The notes under the pieces were generated by a model. That model saw only the letters and a program-made list of their open reading frames with translations, was not told where the DNA came from and ran no database searches. This document shows, piece by piece, positions 35,494-44,716 of a stretch of DNA of 64,000 nt (position 1 is the first letter of the stretch; each line of letters opens with the position of its first letter). Both the position numbers and the translations under genes were made by a program. Source of the stretch: Nostoc calcicola FACHB-3891 (lineage in GTDB: Bacteria > Cyanobacteriota > Cyanobacteriia > Cyanobacteriales > Nostocaceae); the NCBI RefSeq assembly GCF_014697355.1, contig NZ_JACJRQ010000026.1:1-64000 (forward strand), given 5' to 3'.

Positions 35494-37785
35494 TTATCCA
35501 ATTACCTCAGCAGTCTTCTCCTTATCCAACTTCAGAATCAACACTCCCAAAGGTGGTAAACACAAATCCAAGGAATAAGAACGACTGTGCAAAGACCAAT
35601 CATCTGTCCACTTACCGCCTAAGTTGCCCATATTACTGCCGCCATACTTACGCGCATCGCTATTGAACAACTCGGTATAAAATCCCTTTTCCGGGACACC
35701 GATACGGTAGTGAGAATGGGGTTGCGGCGTGAAATTACAAACCACGATCGCAAAATCATCAGAATCCTTGTCACGACGGATAAAGGAAACCACACTATGG
35801 CGGTTATCGCTACAGTCAACCCACTCAAACCCCGGTTCAGCAAAATCCTGGGTGTACAAAGTTGGTTCACTGCGGTAAAGATGGTTTAAATCCTGGAAAA
35901 ACGTTTTTAACTGTTGATGGGCTTCATACTGTAATAAGTGCCACTCCAAATCTGCCCAAGCATTCCACTCACTCCACTGTGCAAACTCCATGCTCATAAA
36001 CATGGTTTTCTTGCCTGGGTGAGCAAACATATAAGCAAACAAGCAACGCACATTAGCGAACTTTTGCCATCTATCCCCCGGCATTTTGCCGATGATATTA
36101 CTCTTGCCATGCACCACTTCATCGTGGGACAAAGCTAGCATGAAGTTCTCACTGTGGTTGTACCACATACTAAACGTGATGTTGTTTTGGTGGAATTGGC
36201 GGAACCAAGGGTCCATGCTGAAGTAGTCCAGCATATCGTGCATCCAGCCCATATTCCATTTCAAGTTAAAGCCCAGTCCGCCTGTGTAAGTCGGCCAAGA
36301 TACCATTGGCCAGGAAGTAGATTCTTCAGCAATTGAGAGAATCCCAGGGAAATAGCTAAAAATAATGTGATTTACCTGACGCAGAAAATCTGCTGCTTCT
36401 AGATTTTCTCTGCCGCCATATTGGTTGGGCAGCCATTCTCCTGGTTCGCGGCAATAATCATTGTAGAGCATGGAAGCCACAGCATCAACACGAATCCCGT
36501 CAATATGGTACTTGTCGAACCAAAAGAGGGCATTTGCTGCTAAGAAATTACAAACTTCATGGCGACCGTAGTTGAACACCAAAGTACCCCATCCTTTGTG
36601 TTCGCCCTTGCGGGGGTCAGCATGTTCGTACAAGTGGCTACCATCAAAGAATGCTAAACCATGACCATCTTTAGGGAAGTGACCAGGAACCCAATCCACA
36701 ATTACGCCTATATCATTTTCGTGACATTTGTCAACAAAATACATGAAATCTTCGGGCATACCAAAACGGGAAGTAGGGGCATAGTACCCAGTTACTTGAT
36801 AACCCCAAGAACCATCAAAGGGATGCTCTGCAATGGGTAGCAATTCTAAATGGGTGTATCCCAATTCTTTGACGTAGGGAATGAGCCGCTCTGCCAGTTC
36901 TCGGTAAGTTAAGAAGCGTGCGCCTGGTTTCAGTTCCGAAACGATAACTACAGGTTCAGTTTCACCATTCGCTAATTTAGCTGGTTCGGCACTAGAAGCG
37001 TGTAACCAAGAGCCTAAATGCACTTCATACACAGAAACTGGCCCAGTCAGGGGGTCAGTGTGACGCCGTTTTTCCATCCAGTCTTCGTCATTCCAACTAT
37101 AAGCATCTAAATCAGTGACAATGGATGCCGTTTTTGGACGGGCTTCCTGCTGGAAACCGTAGGGATCGGATTTTTCGTAAATGTGACCTTCAAAATTTTT
37201 GATTTCATATTTGTAATGCTCGCCCACTCCGATTTCTGGAATGAACAATTCCCAAATTCCGGTGGCGCCTTTACGCATCTGGTGTTTGCGCCCATCCCAA
37301 AGGTTAAAATCTCCCAAGAGTGAAACATTCCGGGCGTTGGGTGCCCAAACGGCAAAATAAACGCCCTTAACACCATCGACTTGGGTGGGGTGCGCTCCCA
37401 GTTTTTCGTAAATTCGATGATGATTGCCTTCAGCAAACAAATGCAAATCAAAGTCTGTTAAGCGGGGAGAACGGAAAGCATAAGGGTCATAGGTGACACG
37501 CTCATGTTCTCCTTCTTTAATCCGCAACTGGTAGTTTGTCAGTTCTGCGGTTTCAATGGTGCATTCAAAAAAGTGGGGATGATGCACTGTTTGCATTGGA
37601 TATTCTTTCCGTTCTTCAGGAAGAACTACCCATGCTGCACTTGCGTTTGGTAGGTAGGCTCGCACAGCCCAGACAGTTTTGCCATCTTGTTCTATGGGAT
37701 GGGAACCTAGTATTTCAAAGGGATCGTGATGCTGATTCCAAACGATACGGTTAACCTGTTCAGGAGCGATCGTGGTCATGGACAT
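35494..37785 (-). CDS. glgB: 1,4-alpha-glucan branching enzyme
   Basis: The 763-residue enzyme cuts alpha-1,4 chains and rejoins them in alpha-1,6 linkage, setting the branching of cyanobacterial glycogen in the cytoplasm. It has an N-terminal extension and CBM48 module (about 10-225), then a GH13 catalytic domain. Catalytic residues are visible: nucleophile Asp434 in GIRVDAV, acid/base Glu487 in IAEEST, and Asp555 in LSHDEV; DWVPGHF is at 364-370. The C-terminal beta domain ends VLILKLDK. The length equals the usual cyanobacterial GlgB. Two in-frame ATGs (37785, 37779) are possible starts. It appears monocistronic; no other glycogen genes adjoin it. Confidence 0.97.
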   Translation of the reverse strand: MSMTTIAPEQVNRIVWNQHHDPFEILGSHPIEQDGKTVWAVRAYLPNASAAWVVLPEERKEYPMQTVHHPHFFECTIETAELTNYQLRIKEGEHERVTYDPYAFRSPRLTDFDLHLFAEGNHHRIYEKLGAHPTQVDGVKGVYFAVWAPNARNVSLLGDFNLWDGRKHQMRKGATGIWELFIPEIGVGEHYKYEIKNFEGHIYEKSDPYGFQQEARPKTASIVTDLDAYSWNDEDWMEKRRHTDPLTGPVSVYEVHLGSWLHASSAEPAKLANGETEPVVIVSELKPGARFLTYRELAERLIPYVKELGYTHLELLPIAEHPFDGSWGYQVTGYYAPTSRFGMPEDFMYFVDKCHENDIGVIVDWVPGHFPKDGHGLAFFDGSHLYEHADPRKGEHKGWGTLVFNYGRHEVCNFLAANALFWFDKYHIDGIRVDAVASMLYNDYCREPGEWLPNQYGGRENLEAADFLRQVNHIIFSYFPGILSIAEESTSWPMVSWPTYTGGLGFNLKWNMGWMHDMLDYFSMDPWFRQFHQNNITFSMWYNHSENFMLALSHDEVVHGKSNIIGKMPGDRWQKFANVRCLFAYMFAHPGKKTMFMSMEFAQWSEWNAWADLEWHLLQYEAHQQLKTFFQDLNHLYRSEPTLYTQDFAEPGFEWVDCSDNRHSVVSFIRRDKDSDDFAIVVCNFTPQPHSHYRIGVPEKGFYTELFNSDARKYGGSNMGNLGGKWTDDWSLHSRSYSLDLCLPPLGVLILKLDKEKTAEVIG

Positions 37786-38015
37786 GAAGCTACCTAAGTG
37801 TAATAACGTGATTGACTAAACGTACTTTTTTAATATCTATATATATTCTTTACATTTATTTGCAAATTTGTCGCCACCGTTATCCTACCTCAGAATGAGT
37901 CATCTGTTTTTTGGGGTATGGGGGATTGGGGACTAGAGGAGATGAGGGGGATGAGGGAGTGGGGGAGGTGAAGGAGGTAGAGGGAAAATAGCCAATGACT
38001 AATGACTAATGACTA
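37786..38015. other. glgB upstream spacer with short tandem repeats
   Basis: The region contains a G-rich GGGGATGAGGGGGATGAGGG-type tract (about 37921-37985) and ATGACTA tandem repeats (37993-38013). The glgB promoter should lie near 37800-37870, which is AT-rich, but no motif is assigned. Confidence 0.5.
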
Positions 38016-38348
38016 TTAAAAATTTAAAAATGGGAAAAACTGAAGTAAGGTTTTACGTAGGCGAAGCAAGTAAATCTGGTCACGAATTTTGGGGTCTAGT
38101 TTTGGCGGTGGTACTACTTGCAACTGTTCTTGTAACTGGGCATATTCGGCAGGAGTCAGGAATTTTCCATCGATGGGCGATCGCGCCTCTATGATAATCT
38201 GTGTCCGTAATATCTCTTCTGGCGTATCCTCTGGTGGCGGTAATGCTATGACTGCCGATCCCCAATAGCTACTTAAAAAAATAAGTGTTGCACTAGTTAC
38301 AAACAAACTCAATAATTTTACTAGTTTTTTTATTTTAACTTTTACCAT
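38016..38348 (-). CDS. Small exported hypothetical protein
   Basis: From the ATG at 38348, with GGAGAG immediately upstream, the product is 110 residues. A longer frame from 38486 lacks a ribosome-binding site and adds a Cys/Arg-rich stretch with no coding character. Residues 1-36 are a lysine-rich start and hydrophobic helix (LLSLFVTSATLIFLSSYW) ending in an ALP cleavage-like site. The mature part, PPPEDTPEEILRTQIIIEARSPIDGKFLTPAEYAQLQEQL, is mainly helical and resembles small exported proteins of unknown function in other cyanobacteria. No catalytic motif or cysteine is present. Its function is unknown. Confidence 0.65.
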   Translation of the reverse strand: MVKVKIKKLVKLLSLFVTSATLIFLSSYWGSAVIALPPPEDTPEEILRTQIIIEARSPIDGKFLTPAEYAQLQEQLQVVPPPKLDPKIRDQIYLLRLRKTLLQFFPFLNF

Positions 38349-39177
38349 CTCTCCAACTGTATTTACAACGCAGCACGAGAATCTGTTTTTCCGACGCCGA
38401 TGCCGTACAAGCGGGAGATCCGCCCATGCGACTGGCTCCCCAATACCCCATATCAATAAAAATCTGGCAATATCAAGAGACATCACCAGGTCTTATTTTT
38501 TGATACATGATAAATTGTTTTGTCCTTTGAACATTCAGTAATTTAAGCCATTTTACATTAGTGTCCTTTATTTACTGACCTAGTACAGCACGGCGTAAAT
38601 AAACCAACCATTTTAAATGTCTCAAACCCTTATGAACAGGTAATTACGAATTACGTTAGCGCAGCGTTAGCGGCGTAGGAGCGTCATTACGAATTACGAA
38701 TTACGAATTCCGCCTCGCGGTACTAGTTAGCTGGTACTTTAGCAAACTTTTATACAGCACTACAAACATATATTGACCATTCAAACTTCCTCAAAAGCTT
38801 GGTTAATAGGCTTTGGCCTTTGAACAATGCTGAAGAAGCCTGAGTTTCAGGCTTCTTTAATGGCTGTAAAATTTCGTACTCCTGGGTCAAAGCAAGCTAG
38901 ACTGAGCATCTTTGTCAGGAGACGGTTACAGAACTTGGGAATTTTGAATTTTTGGAGAAGTCGGAGATAAGCTTTGCTTAAATCTCAACTTCAGTGATTT
39001 TGTCTACTCTACAAAGGAGCAAGCTAGACCTGCATTTCCCACAAAAGCTGTACAAAGCTCTCACACTCCAACACACAGGTGCAGGTTTTTATGTGAACTT
39101 GATTCATTCAAGTTATGTGGTGAGTATCTTTGTCAGTAAGCTATTCTGGGCTAATTTAAACTCAATTTTAGAGTGCC
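38349..39177. other. Long gene-free region
   Basis: About 830 bp with no credible gene. It holds a TTACGAATTACGAATTACG tandem repeat (about 38644-38709) with a GTTAGCGCAGCGTTAGCGGC segment, a terminator-like hairpin at 38833-38857, and the word AGCAAGCTAGAC at about 38892 and again at about 39019. A small RNA ending at the hairpin is possible; a decayed gene is equally possible. Confidence 0.5.
38833..38857 (+). terminator. Terminator-like hairpin with no gene in front
   Basis: AAGAAGCCTGA (38833-38843) and TCAGGCTTCTT (38847-38857) form a perfect 11-bp stem with a 3-nt loop, followed by TAATGG. No plus-strand gene lies within 800 bp upstream, so it may end a small RNA or be a remnant. Confidence 0.5.
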
Positions 39178-39375
39178 TTATTTAGGAGTAGCAGTCGGAG
39201 TAGCTGCGGGAGTAGCTGGGGGGGTAGCTGCGGGAGTAGCTGGAGGTGCGTCTGTCGGTTCACCTGTAGCTGCTGGAGTACTAGTAGTACCACCACCACC
39301 ATCACCACCTTCACAAGCTCCGAGAATTGCGGCCAGACTTAACATTAGAGCCAAACCAAAGATTTTTGTTTTCAT
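39178..39375 (-). CDS. Small lipoprotein with Ala/Pro/Thr-rich tail
   Basis: The ATG at 39375 has a strong AGAGGAG 5 nt upstream, so I choose it over a longer frame from 39513. The product is 65 residues: a lipoprotein signal (MKTKIFGLALMLSLAAILGAC) with lipobox LGAC, then EGGDGGGGTTST and a low-complexity tail built of (T)PAAT and ATPPA units. Short lipoproteins of this type are common in cyanobacteria and have no assigned role. The tail would be disordered and could act as a spacer at the membrane. The tandem GTAGCTGCGGGAGTAGCTGG repeats at DNA level suggest the tail length varies between strains. Confidence 0.75.
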   Translation of the reverse strand: MKTKIFGLALMLSLAAILGACEGGDGGGGTTSTPAATGEPTDAPPATPAATPPATPAATPTATPK

Positions 39376-39848
39376 AACTCCTCTTTCACCAATTGTGGCT
39401 AGAAAAATTTTTCGCCTGTTGAATACGATACCGTATTTATCGCTTTTTTTTAAATGTTGTAAGATTACATACTTAAAAAAAACAACCCTTTGGGGTATTC
39501 TTTTTAAAATCAAGTATCATACAGCCATTTGATTAGTTTCTTTGAACTCAGGATCGAGATCCAAAGTATTAAATTTTCTCGTCAGCCGAGCTATCATAAC
39601 AAAAATTTTCTCGTTCATAATTTAGGAGTCAGTCATCAAAGTCCAAAATGTGTTGGAGTTTGACTTATTCAGGAGTGCTGTGAGCGGGGCGTTTACTCAG
39701 CATTGAGTAAATAAAGTTACAGATTACTGATTTACTTGTGGTTATGCCCCCCAATAAAATCGGCGTAATTATTTTTCTAAGTATAAAAAAGCAATTTTAT
39801 GGCTGACCAAAATTGTAAGTGGCGGAACCTGCTCACAAGTTCTGTGTG
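39376..39848. other. Spacer upstream of the small lipoprotein
   Basis: No gene. A perfect hairpin TTTACTCA-GCAT-TGAGTAAA occupies 39692-39711. The region just upstream of 39375 should hold the lipoprotein promoter; no motif is assigned. Confidence 0.5.
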
Positions 39849-39976
39849 ATATCATGTCCGGCTAATTAGTTATGATTCCCGAATCTATGCAGAAAACCAA
39901 AAACCCTTCCCCTCTGCTCAAGAGCTTCTCTGCGCCCCTGCTGCCTTAATGATAAGTCTTTAACCGGATATGATAT
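39849..39976. mobile_element. Candidate MITE (128 bp) with ends matching the IS630-type sequence at the window start
   Basis: The left end ATATCATGTCCGG (39849-39861) is the inverse complement of CCGGACATGATAT found twice at 134-182; the right end CCGGATATGATAT (39964-39976) differs at one base. AATGATAAGTCTTTAA next to the right end also matches the sequence next to the copy at 170-182. The interior has no gene. A non-autonomous relative of the IS630-type element is the simplest reading. Confidence 0.55.
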
Positions 39977-40349
39977 GAATTCTGGCCTGTTTTTCATAGC
40001 GCTTCGCGAGTCATTTGTCAGTAGTCAGTAGTCAGTTGTTGAAAGGATCTGGTTTAATACCGCCTGGCTAAGGTCAGGGAGTTTTTTATTTTTTTCAGAG
40101 AGTATTGCATCTTGCTGCTCCCCGTTGCCATACTTTAGGTGCGATATCTAAACAGCAAGCTATCCAGTTTATAATCGGTGACTGCAAACATTGCAATATC
40201 TAGGGGATACAAACATTGATATAGCTAGCTATTAGAACAGTTAAAAGGGTGTAGTCTGTTATGTGTGTTTGTTGCACAGAAGGGTATTTTAACCTGAGCA
40301 AAAACAGGCAATCAATTGAAAGTAAAGTATTTTTCATCTAAAAAAATTT
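39977..40349. other. Leader region of the division-gene pair
   Basis: It holds a GTCAGTAGTCAGTAGTCAGT tandem repeat (about 40017-40036) and a T-rich tract after CCTGGCTAAGGTCAGG (about 40068-40095). The promoter for the gene pair at 40350-42959 is expected between about 40130 and 40340. Confidence 0.45.
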
Positions 40350-41051
40350 ATGGTTGTCGATCGCAAATCAGCTGTTTCTACAAGGGGTACTTGGTTTTGG
40401 CGAGATTCTATTCTTTCTTTGGGGAGGCGACGACGTTCTGCACGTCTGGAGTCAGCAGCCCAGAGTATTTCTATACCTACTACCCAAACTGCACCACTAT
40501 CCTCTGGAAGACGAAAGCGTTCCTTAAAAAATTTATCGGTTTCTTCCACAAATGAGGCAGTTACGCCCAAATCGATGAAAGAGTCGGGCAGACAACAACT
40601 GCCAAATCTTAATGACCAATCGAATCAAACTAACAACAGTCCGGAGGTGGGTTTTCTTGGTCTTCCCATCATGCCTGGTTCTGGAGCAACACCATTATGG
40701 TTGCTGCGTTTATACACTTTTCATCGTTATTCGTCAGTTTTAGCGTTTTTGTTAGTAGCAGCAACACTTGCGGTTTATGGCTGGACAGTATATTCTCAAG
40801 AGCTTTGGAGTCAGTCATATCGCAGGCTGCAAAATCTCCAACGTCATGAGCGGCTATTGACGACAACTAACGCGACGCTGACAAACAAAATGGCACAGGA
40901 AGCAGAACAGCCAACAACAGGTTTAGTATCGCCAACTCCTGAAGGAATGATTTTCTTACCTCCAGCATCTTCTAATTCTGAGCCAGCATCGTCTAACACA
41001 AAGCCAAATCCACAAACCCAACAACAAACACTCTCGCCGCTGGGATATTAA
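40350..41051 (+). CDS. Single-pass membrane protein upstream of ftsI, candidate FtsL-type division protein
   Basis: The 233-residue product has a long basic, Ser-rich cytoplasmic region (about 1-125, with a RRRRSARLES patch), one transmembrane helix (about 133-150, SVLAFLLVAATLAVYGW), a short helical, coiled-coil-like periplasmic segment (SYRRLQNLQRHERLLTTTNATLTNKM), and a Pro/Ser/Gln-rich tail. This bitopic plan and the place 87 nt before ftsI match FtsL, which recruits FtsI and FtsW to the septum and is poorly conserved in sequence. The unusually long cytoplasmic part is a cyanobacterial feature, by my reading. I see no sequence motif that proves FtsL, so the call rests on topology and gene order. 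Confidence 0.6.
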   Translation: MVVDRKSAVSTRGTWFWRDSILSLGRRRRSARLESAAQSISIPTTQTAPLSSGRRKRSLKNLSVSSTNEAVTPKSMKESGRQQLPNLNDQSNQTNNSPEVGFLGLPIMPGSGATPLWLLRLYTFHRYSSVLAFLLVAATLAVYGWTVYSQELWSQSYRRLQNLQRHERLLTTTNATLTNKMAQEAEQPTTGLVSPTPEGMIFLPPASSNSEPASSNTKPNPQTQQQTLSPLGY

Positions 41052-41138
41052 GGTCAATAGTCATTTGTCATTGGTCATTGGTCATTTGCAAAGGACGAAC
41101 GACAAAGGACTATTGACAAAGAACAAAGGATAAACCCA

Positions 41139-42959
41139 ATGCAAAAGTCACCAAGCAAAACAAAATTCGCAAAGTTTCGCACTCCAGCATTCACAAGGCG
41201 ACAGAGACGTTCTCAACAAGGTTTTTTGGGGAAATTTGCGTCTAATATCCAAGAGCAAACATCTAATACCAAGTCCCGATTGTTTATTGTGTGGGGCGTA
41301 TTAATAGCAGCAGGGTTGGGATTGACTGTGAACTTGTATAACCTGCAAATTGTCCGGGGACCAAAGTTAACAGAGCAGGCGCGAAATCAGCAAATGGTGA
41401 ATTTGCGACCTTTTATGCCCCGTCGCCCGGTGGTAGATCGCAATAATAATATGTTGGCGATTGACCGTCCTGTATATACTTTGTACGCTCATCCTAAGTT
41501 GTTTGATAAGTCTAATGAAGAGATAGCAGAGCAACTTTCCCCAATATTGGCGAAAGATGCTCCGGAACTGGTGAAGACTTTTGAGAGCAAAAAAAGCGGG
41601 ATTGTGCTTGCCCCAGCGATGCCGGAAGAAATTGTCGATCGCATCACCTCTTTGCGCTTAAATGGTTTAGAGTTGATTCAAAAATACTCCCGATTTTACC
41701 CTTCAGACGATTTGGCTGCTGATGTGGTGGGCTACGTGAATGTTGACCGTCGTGGTCAGGCTGGTGTGGAATATTCTCAAGAAAAGTTGCTAGAACGTTC
41801 TGTGCAAACGGTGCGTCTCAGTCGAGCCGGTAACGGCGCCCTAATGCCAGATCATGCCCCTGAAGGTTTTTTACATTTTGATGATTTGCGGCTGCAACTG
41901 ACTATTGATAGTCGTTTGCAACGAATTGCCCGCACTGCTCTTAAGCAAAAGATGGACGAGTTTAAGGCTAAACGCGGCGCGGTAATTGTCATGGACGCAT
42001 TGGATGGTTCCTTACTGGCTCTCGTTTCTCAGCCCACTTATAACCCTAATGAATACGGCAAAGCTGATATTTCACTGTTCAAAAACTGGACGGTGGCGGA
42101 TCTTTATGAGCCGGGATCGACTTTCAAGCCTTTGAATGTGGCGATCGCTCTGGAAAATGGTGTCATCAAACCAGATGATATGTTTAATGACTCCGGTTCT
42201 ATTCGCGTAGCTAATTACACTATCAAAAATGCGATGAACAATGGTTATGGGCGAATCAGCATCGCTCAAATCCTGCAAAATTCTAGCAACATTGGTATGG
42301 TGCAAATTATCCAGCGATTAAAACCTGCAATATACTACAACTGGCTGGAACGTTTGGGACTGGGACAAAAAGTTGATACAGATTTACCTTTTGAAGTTGG
42401 CGGTAGGCTCAAAAGTCAAGAGGAATTTATCACTTCGCCAATTGAACCAGCGACTACTTCCTTTGGGCAAGGCTTTTCGATGACACCGATACAGCTGGTA
42501 CAGATGCACGGCGCTTTAGCCAATGGCGGGAAATTGGTTACACCCCATGTAGTCCGGGGTCTGATTGATACCAAAGGACAGATGCATGATTCACTCCCTC
42601 GCACCATACCGCGCCAAATTTTCTCAGCCGCAACCGCCCAAAAGGTAGTAGAAATGATGGAAACTGTTGTTTCTGAAGGCACTGGCAAAGTGGCGCAAAT
42701 TCCCGGATATCGTATCGCCGGCAAAACTGGTACTGCCCAAAAAGCCAGTCCCAATGGCGGTTACATCAAGGGGGCGAGAATCACTAGCTTTGTAGCTATT
42801 TTACCAGTGGAATCTCCTCGCTATGTAGTGTTCGCATTAGTAGATGAACCAAAAGGAGAAAATGCCTATGGTTCTACCGTCGCCGCCCCAATTGTGAAGT
42901 CGGTGATTGAAGCGCTGATTCCTCTGGAGGAGATTCCGCCAAGTAAGGCGATGGATTGA
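41139..42959 (+). CDS. ftsI: Peptidoglycan D,D-transpeptidase FtsI (class B penicillin-binding protein 3)
   Basis: The 606-residue enzyme cross-links septal peptidoglycan. It has a basic cytoplasmic start, one membrane anchor (about 47-70, RLFIVWGVLIAAGLGLTVNL), a PBP dimerisation domain (about 75-235, RPFMPRRPVVDRNNNMLAIDRP) and a transpeptidase domain. The three penicillin-binding motifs are intact: STFK with Ser327 and Lys330, SSN at 382-384, and KTG at 529-531 (GKTGTAQK). Its length is normal for FtsI. It follows the candidate FtsL gene by 87 nt; the gap holds TCATTGGTCA-type tandem repeats, but co-transcription remains likely. No mra/mur genes follow, as usual for cyanobacteria, where the dcw cluster is dispersed. 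Confidence 0.95.
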   Translation: MQKSPSKTKFAKFRTPAFTRRQRRSQQGFLGKFASNIQEQTSNTKSRLFIVWGVLIAAGLGLTVNLYNLQIVRGPKLTEQARNQQMVNLRPFMPRRPVVDRNNNMLAIDRPVYTLYAHPKLFDKSNEEIAEQLSPILAKDAPELVKTFESKKSGIVLAPAMPEEIVDRITSLRLNGLELIQKYSRFYPSDDLAADVVGYVNVDRRGQAGVEYSQEKLLERSVQTVRLSRAGNGALMPDHAPEGFLHFDDLRLQLTIDSRLQRIARTALKQKMDEFKAKRGAVIVMDALDGSLLALVSQPTYNPNEYGKADISLFKNWTVADLYEPGSTFKPLNVAIALENGVIKPDDMFNDSGSIRVANYTIKNAMNNGYGRISIAQILQNSSNIGMVQIIQRLKPAIYYNWLERLGLGQKVDTDLPFEVGGRLKSQEEFITSPIEPATTSFGQGFSMTPIQLVQMHGALANGGKLVTPHVVRGLIDTKGQMHDSLPRTIPRQIFSAATAQKVVEMMETVVSEGTGKVAQIPGYRIAGKTGTAQKASPNGGYIKGARITSFVAILPVESPRYVVFALVDEPKGENAYGSTVAAPIVKSVIEALIPLEEIPPSKAMD

Positions 42960-43172
42960 GGGGCAGGGGGCAGGGGGCAGGGAAGAAGCCCCTCCCTTCT
43001 GCTCCCAGCAAGAACTGCTCCCTTGCCTCTTCCCCATGCCTCATGCCAAATCCCTTTCTAGGCTTAATCTTTGTTTATAACCAGGGAAAGAGGTACATAA
43101 CACTACTCGTGTGGAAACCTAGATATTAGAGGTGAAGCTGATTTTTCACTTTTTAAAGCTACTGAAGATTCC

Positions 43173-44288
43173 ATGCAAAGCAATATAGTTATATTCCCTA
43201 ACCCTGGGGCTGGGAAAAAGAATACGCAAACAGAAGAAATAACAGTTACCAAGTATAACCGTGCTGAGCAGCAATTTATAGAACTGCTAGCAATGGAGGA
43301 TTTGGACAATCAACTGGATATAGAACCTGCTAAAGCGAGTGAGTTTCAACAGACGCTTTCTATGGCAATTGGGGCTGCTTATGGAAACGATCGCTCTGAT
43401 CAACAGGCTCACCTTTTTCTCCAACGGATACTTTATCGAATTAATCGGCTAAACCTATTTTGGTACGATGATTTACATAATTATACCAATGAGCGATCGC
43501 TTTATTTGTACTCATGTCGCGACCAAATTGAAGCTGCTTGGCAAAAGTGGGAACTTGCACAATTTGATGTAGCTGCACTGCAAGAATTGGATGTCAAACA
43601 AGCTTTGATTGAGCGTGCATCTACTGATTTAAATCCGCCATTATCGCCAGATAGCCGCTATATTCGTGACGAAATGACGGAAAGTGGCTATCGTCACTTG
43701 CTGGCGATCGGCTCGTTTGATGGCTTGGTTGAAGCTAGTAATCTTTCCCGCGTTTTGGGTGGTGTTGCCAATGAAGTGCAGTGTACGCTGGTGCGGGTAC
43801 TACTAGAGGAATACGGCAACGGTCGCTTATCTCGCAAGCACTCGACATTTTTTGCCCAAATGTTAGCTGAGTTTAAGATGAAAACTCAACCAGAGGCCTA
43901 TTTCGATTTAGTACCTTGGGAAGTGCTGGCTTCTACCAATCATAACTTTCTGATGACCGAGCGCAAACGCTATTTCCTGCGGTACAGCGGTGGGTTGACC
44001 TTTTTTGAACTGGCTGGTCCTGCGGTTTACAAAAATTATCTTGCAACAGCACAACGACTGGGACTCTCAGAAGTAGCAGTGGGTTATTGGGAGCTGCACA
44101 TCAGAGAAGATGAACGCCACGGTCGTTGGATGTTAGATGATGTTGCTTTGCCTTTGGCAGAACAATATCCCGATGATGCATGGGAAATAGTGCTTGGGTA
44201 CGACCAGCAAAAGCTCATGAGCGATCGCGCCGGTGGTGCTGTTGTGCGATCGATACGCCAAGCAGAACAAACTGCTTTACTAAGCTAA
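43173..44288 (+). CDS. Heme-oxygenase-like iron-containing redox enzyme family protein
   Basis: The 371-residue product is all-helical and matches the heme-oxygenase-like diiron oxidase/oxygenase superfamily in its C-terminal two thirds (about 165-355). Candidate metal ligands are the Glu in ANEVQ, the Glu pair and His in LLEEYGNGRLSRKH, and the cluster ELHIREDERHGRWMLDD, which supplies another His, Glu/Asp and Asp. Such proteins use a labile diiron centre for oxidative chemistry in natural-product or hormone-like pathways, but many cyanobacterial members are uncharacterised. No biosynthetic genes adjoin it. The N-terminal 90 residues are less familiar. Substrate is unknown. Confidence 0.75.
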   Translation: MQSNIVIFPNPGAGKKNTQTEEITVTKYNRAEQQFIELLAMEDLDNQLDIEPAKASEFQQTLSMAIGAAYGNDRSDQQAHLFLQRILYRINRLNLFWYDDLHNYTNERSLYLYSCRDQIEAAWQKWELAQFDVAALQELDVKQALIERASTDLNPPLSPDSRYIRDEMTESGYRHLLAIGSFDGLVEASNLSRVLGGVANEVQCTLVRVLLEEYGNGRLSRKHSTFFAQMLAEFKMKTQPEAYFDLVPWEVLASTNHNFLMTERKRYFLRYSGGLTFFELAGPAVYKNYLATAQRLGLSEVAVGYWELHIREDERHGRWMLDDVALPLAEQYPDDAWEIVLGYDQQKLMSDRAGGAVVRSIRQAEQTALLS

Positions 44289-44716
44289 TAAATCCCAAAA
44301 ATTAGAAATGAAAAAAGAATTCAGAATTCAGAATTCAGAATTCAGCAATCTTTTTCGTGGGGGACTTAAACCCAGTTGCTCAGACGCAACTCGAAAATAC
44401 TCACTCTAAGCAAAGCCATGCCGTTCGCGTTAGCGTCTCCAAAGGAGAAGGCTTTACGCTATGCTATCCGCCAGTCATACAGAATTCAGAATGAATTCTG
44501 ACTCCTGACTTCTGAATTCCTTCTTGTTCAAAATAGCAGGTTCTTTTTTAGCATTTTAATTTGGCAATCTCAGCCATTTTATTGCTAATGTGCCTGCTAA
44601 TTAATTTCTTTAGCAAACAATTTCTTGCTAAAGGAACAGTTTTTTATTGCCTTGATACAAGGTAGTAAACAATTTTTTGTTGAATTAATCATACCTTATT
44701 GTTGAGCTAAAGTCAA
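44289..44716. repeat. Spacer with EcoRI-like tandem repeats and a palindromic segment
   Basis: GAATTCAGAATTCAGAATTC (about 44319-44343), a segment GCCGTTCGCGTTAGCGTCTC with complementarity to AAGGCTTTACGC, and another GAATTC-type tract (about 44481-44520). The last 180 bp are AT-rich and should contain the promoter of the following methyltransferase gene. Confidence 0.6.
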
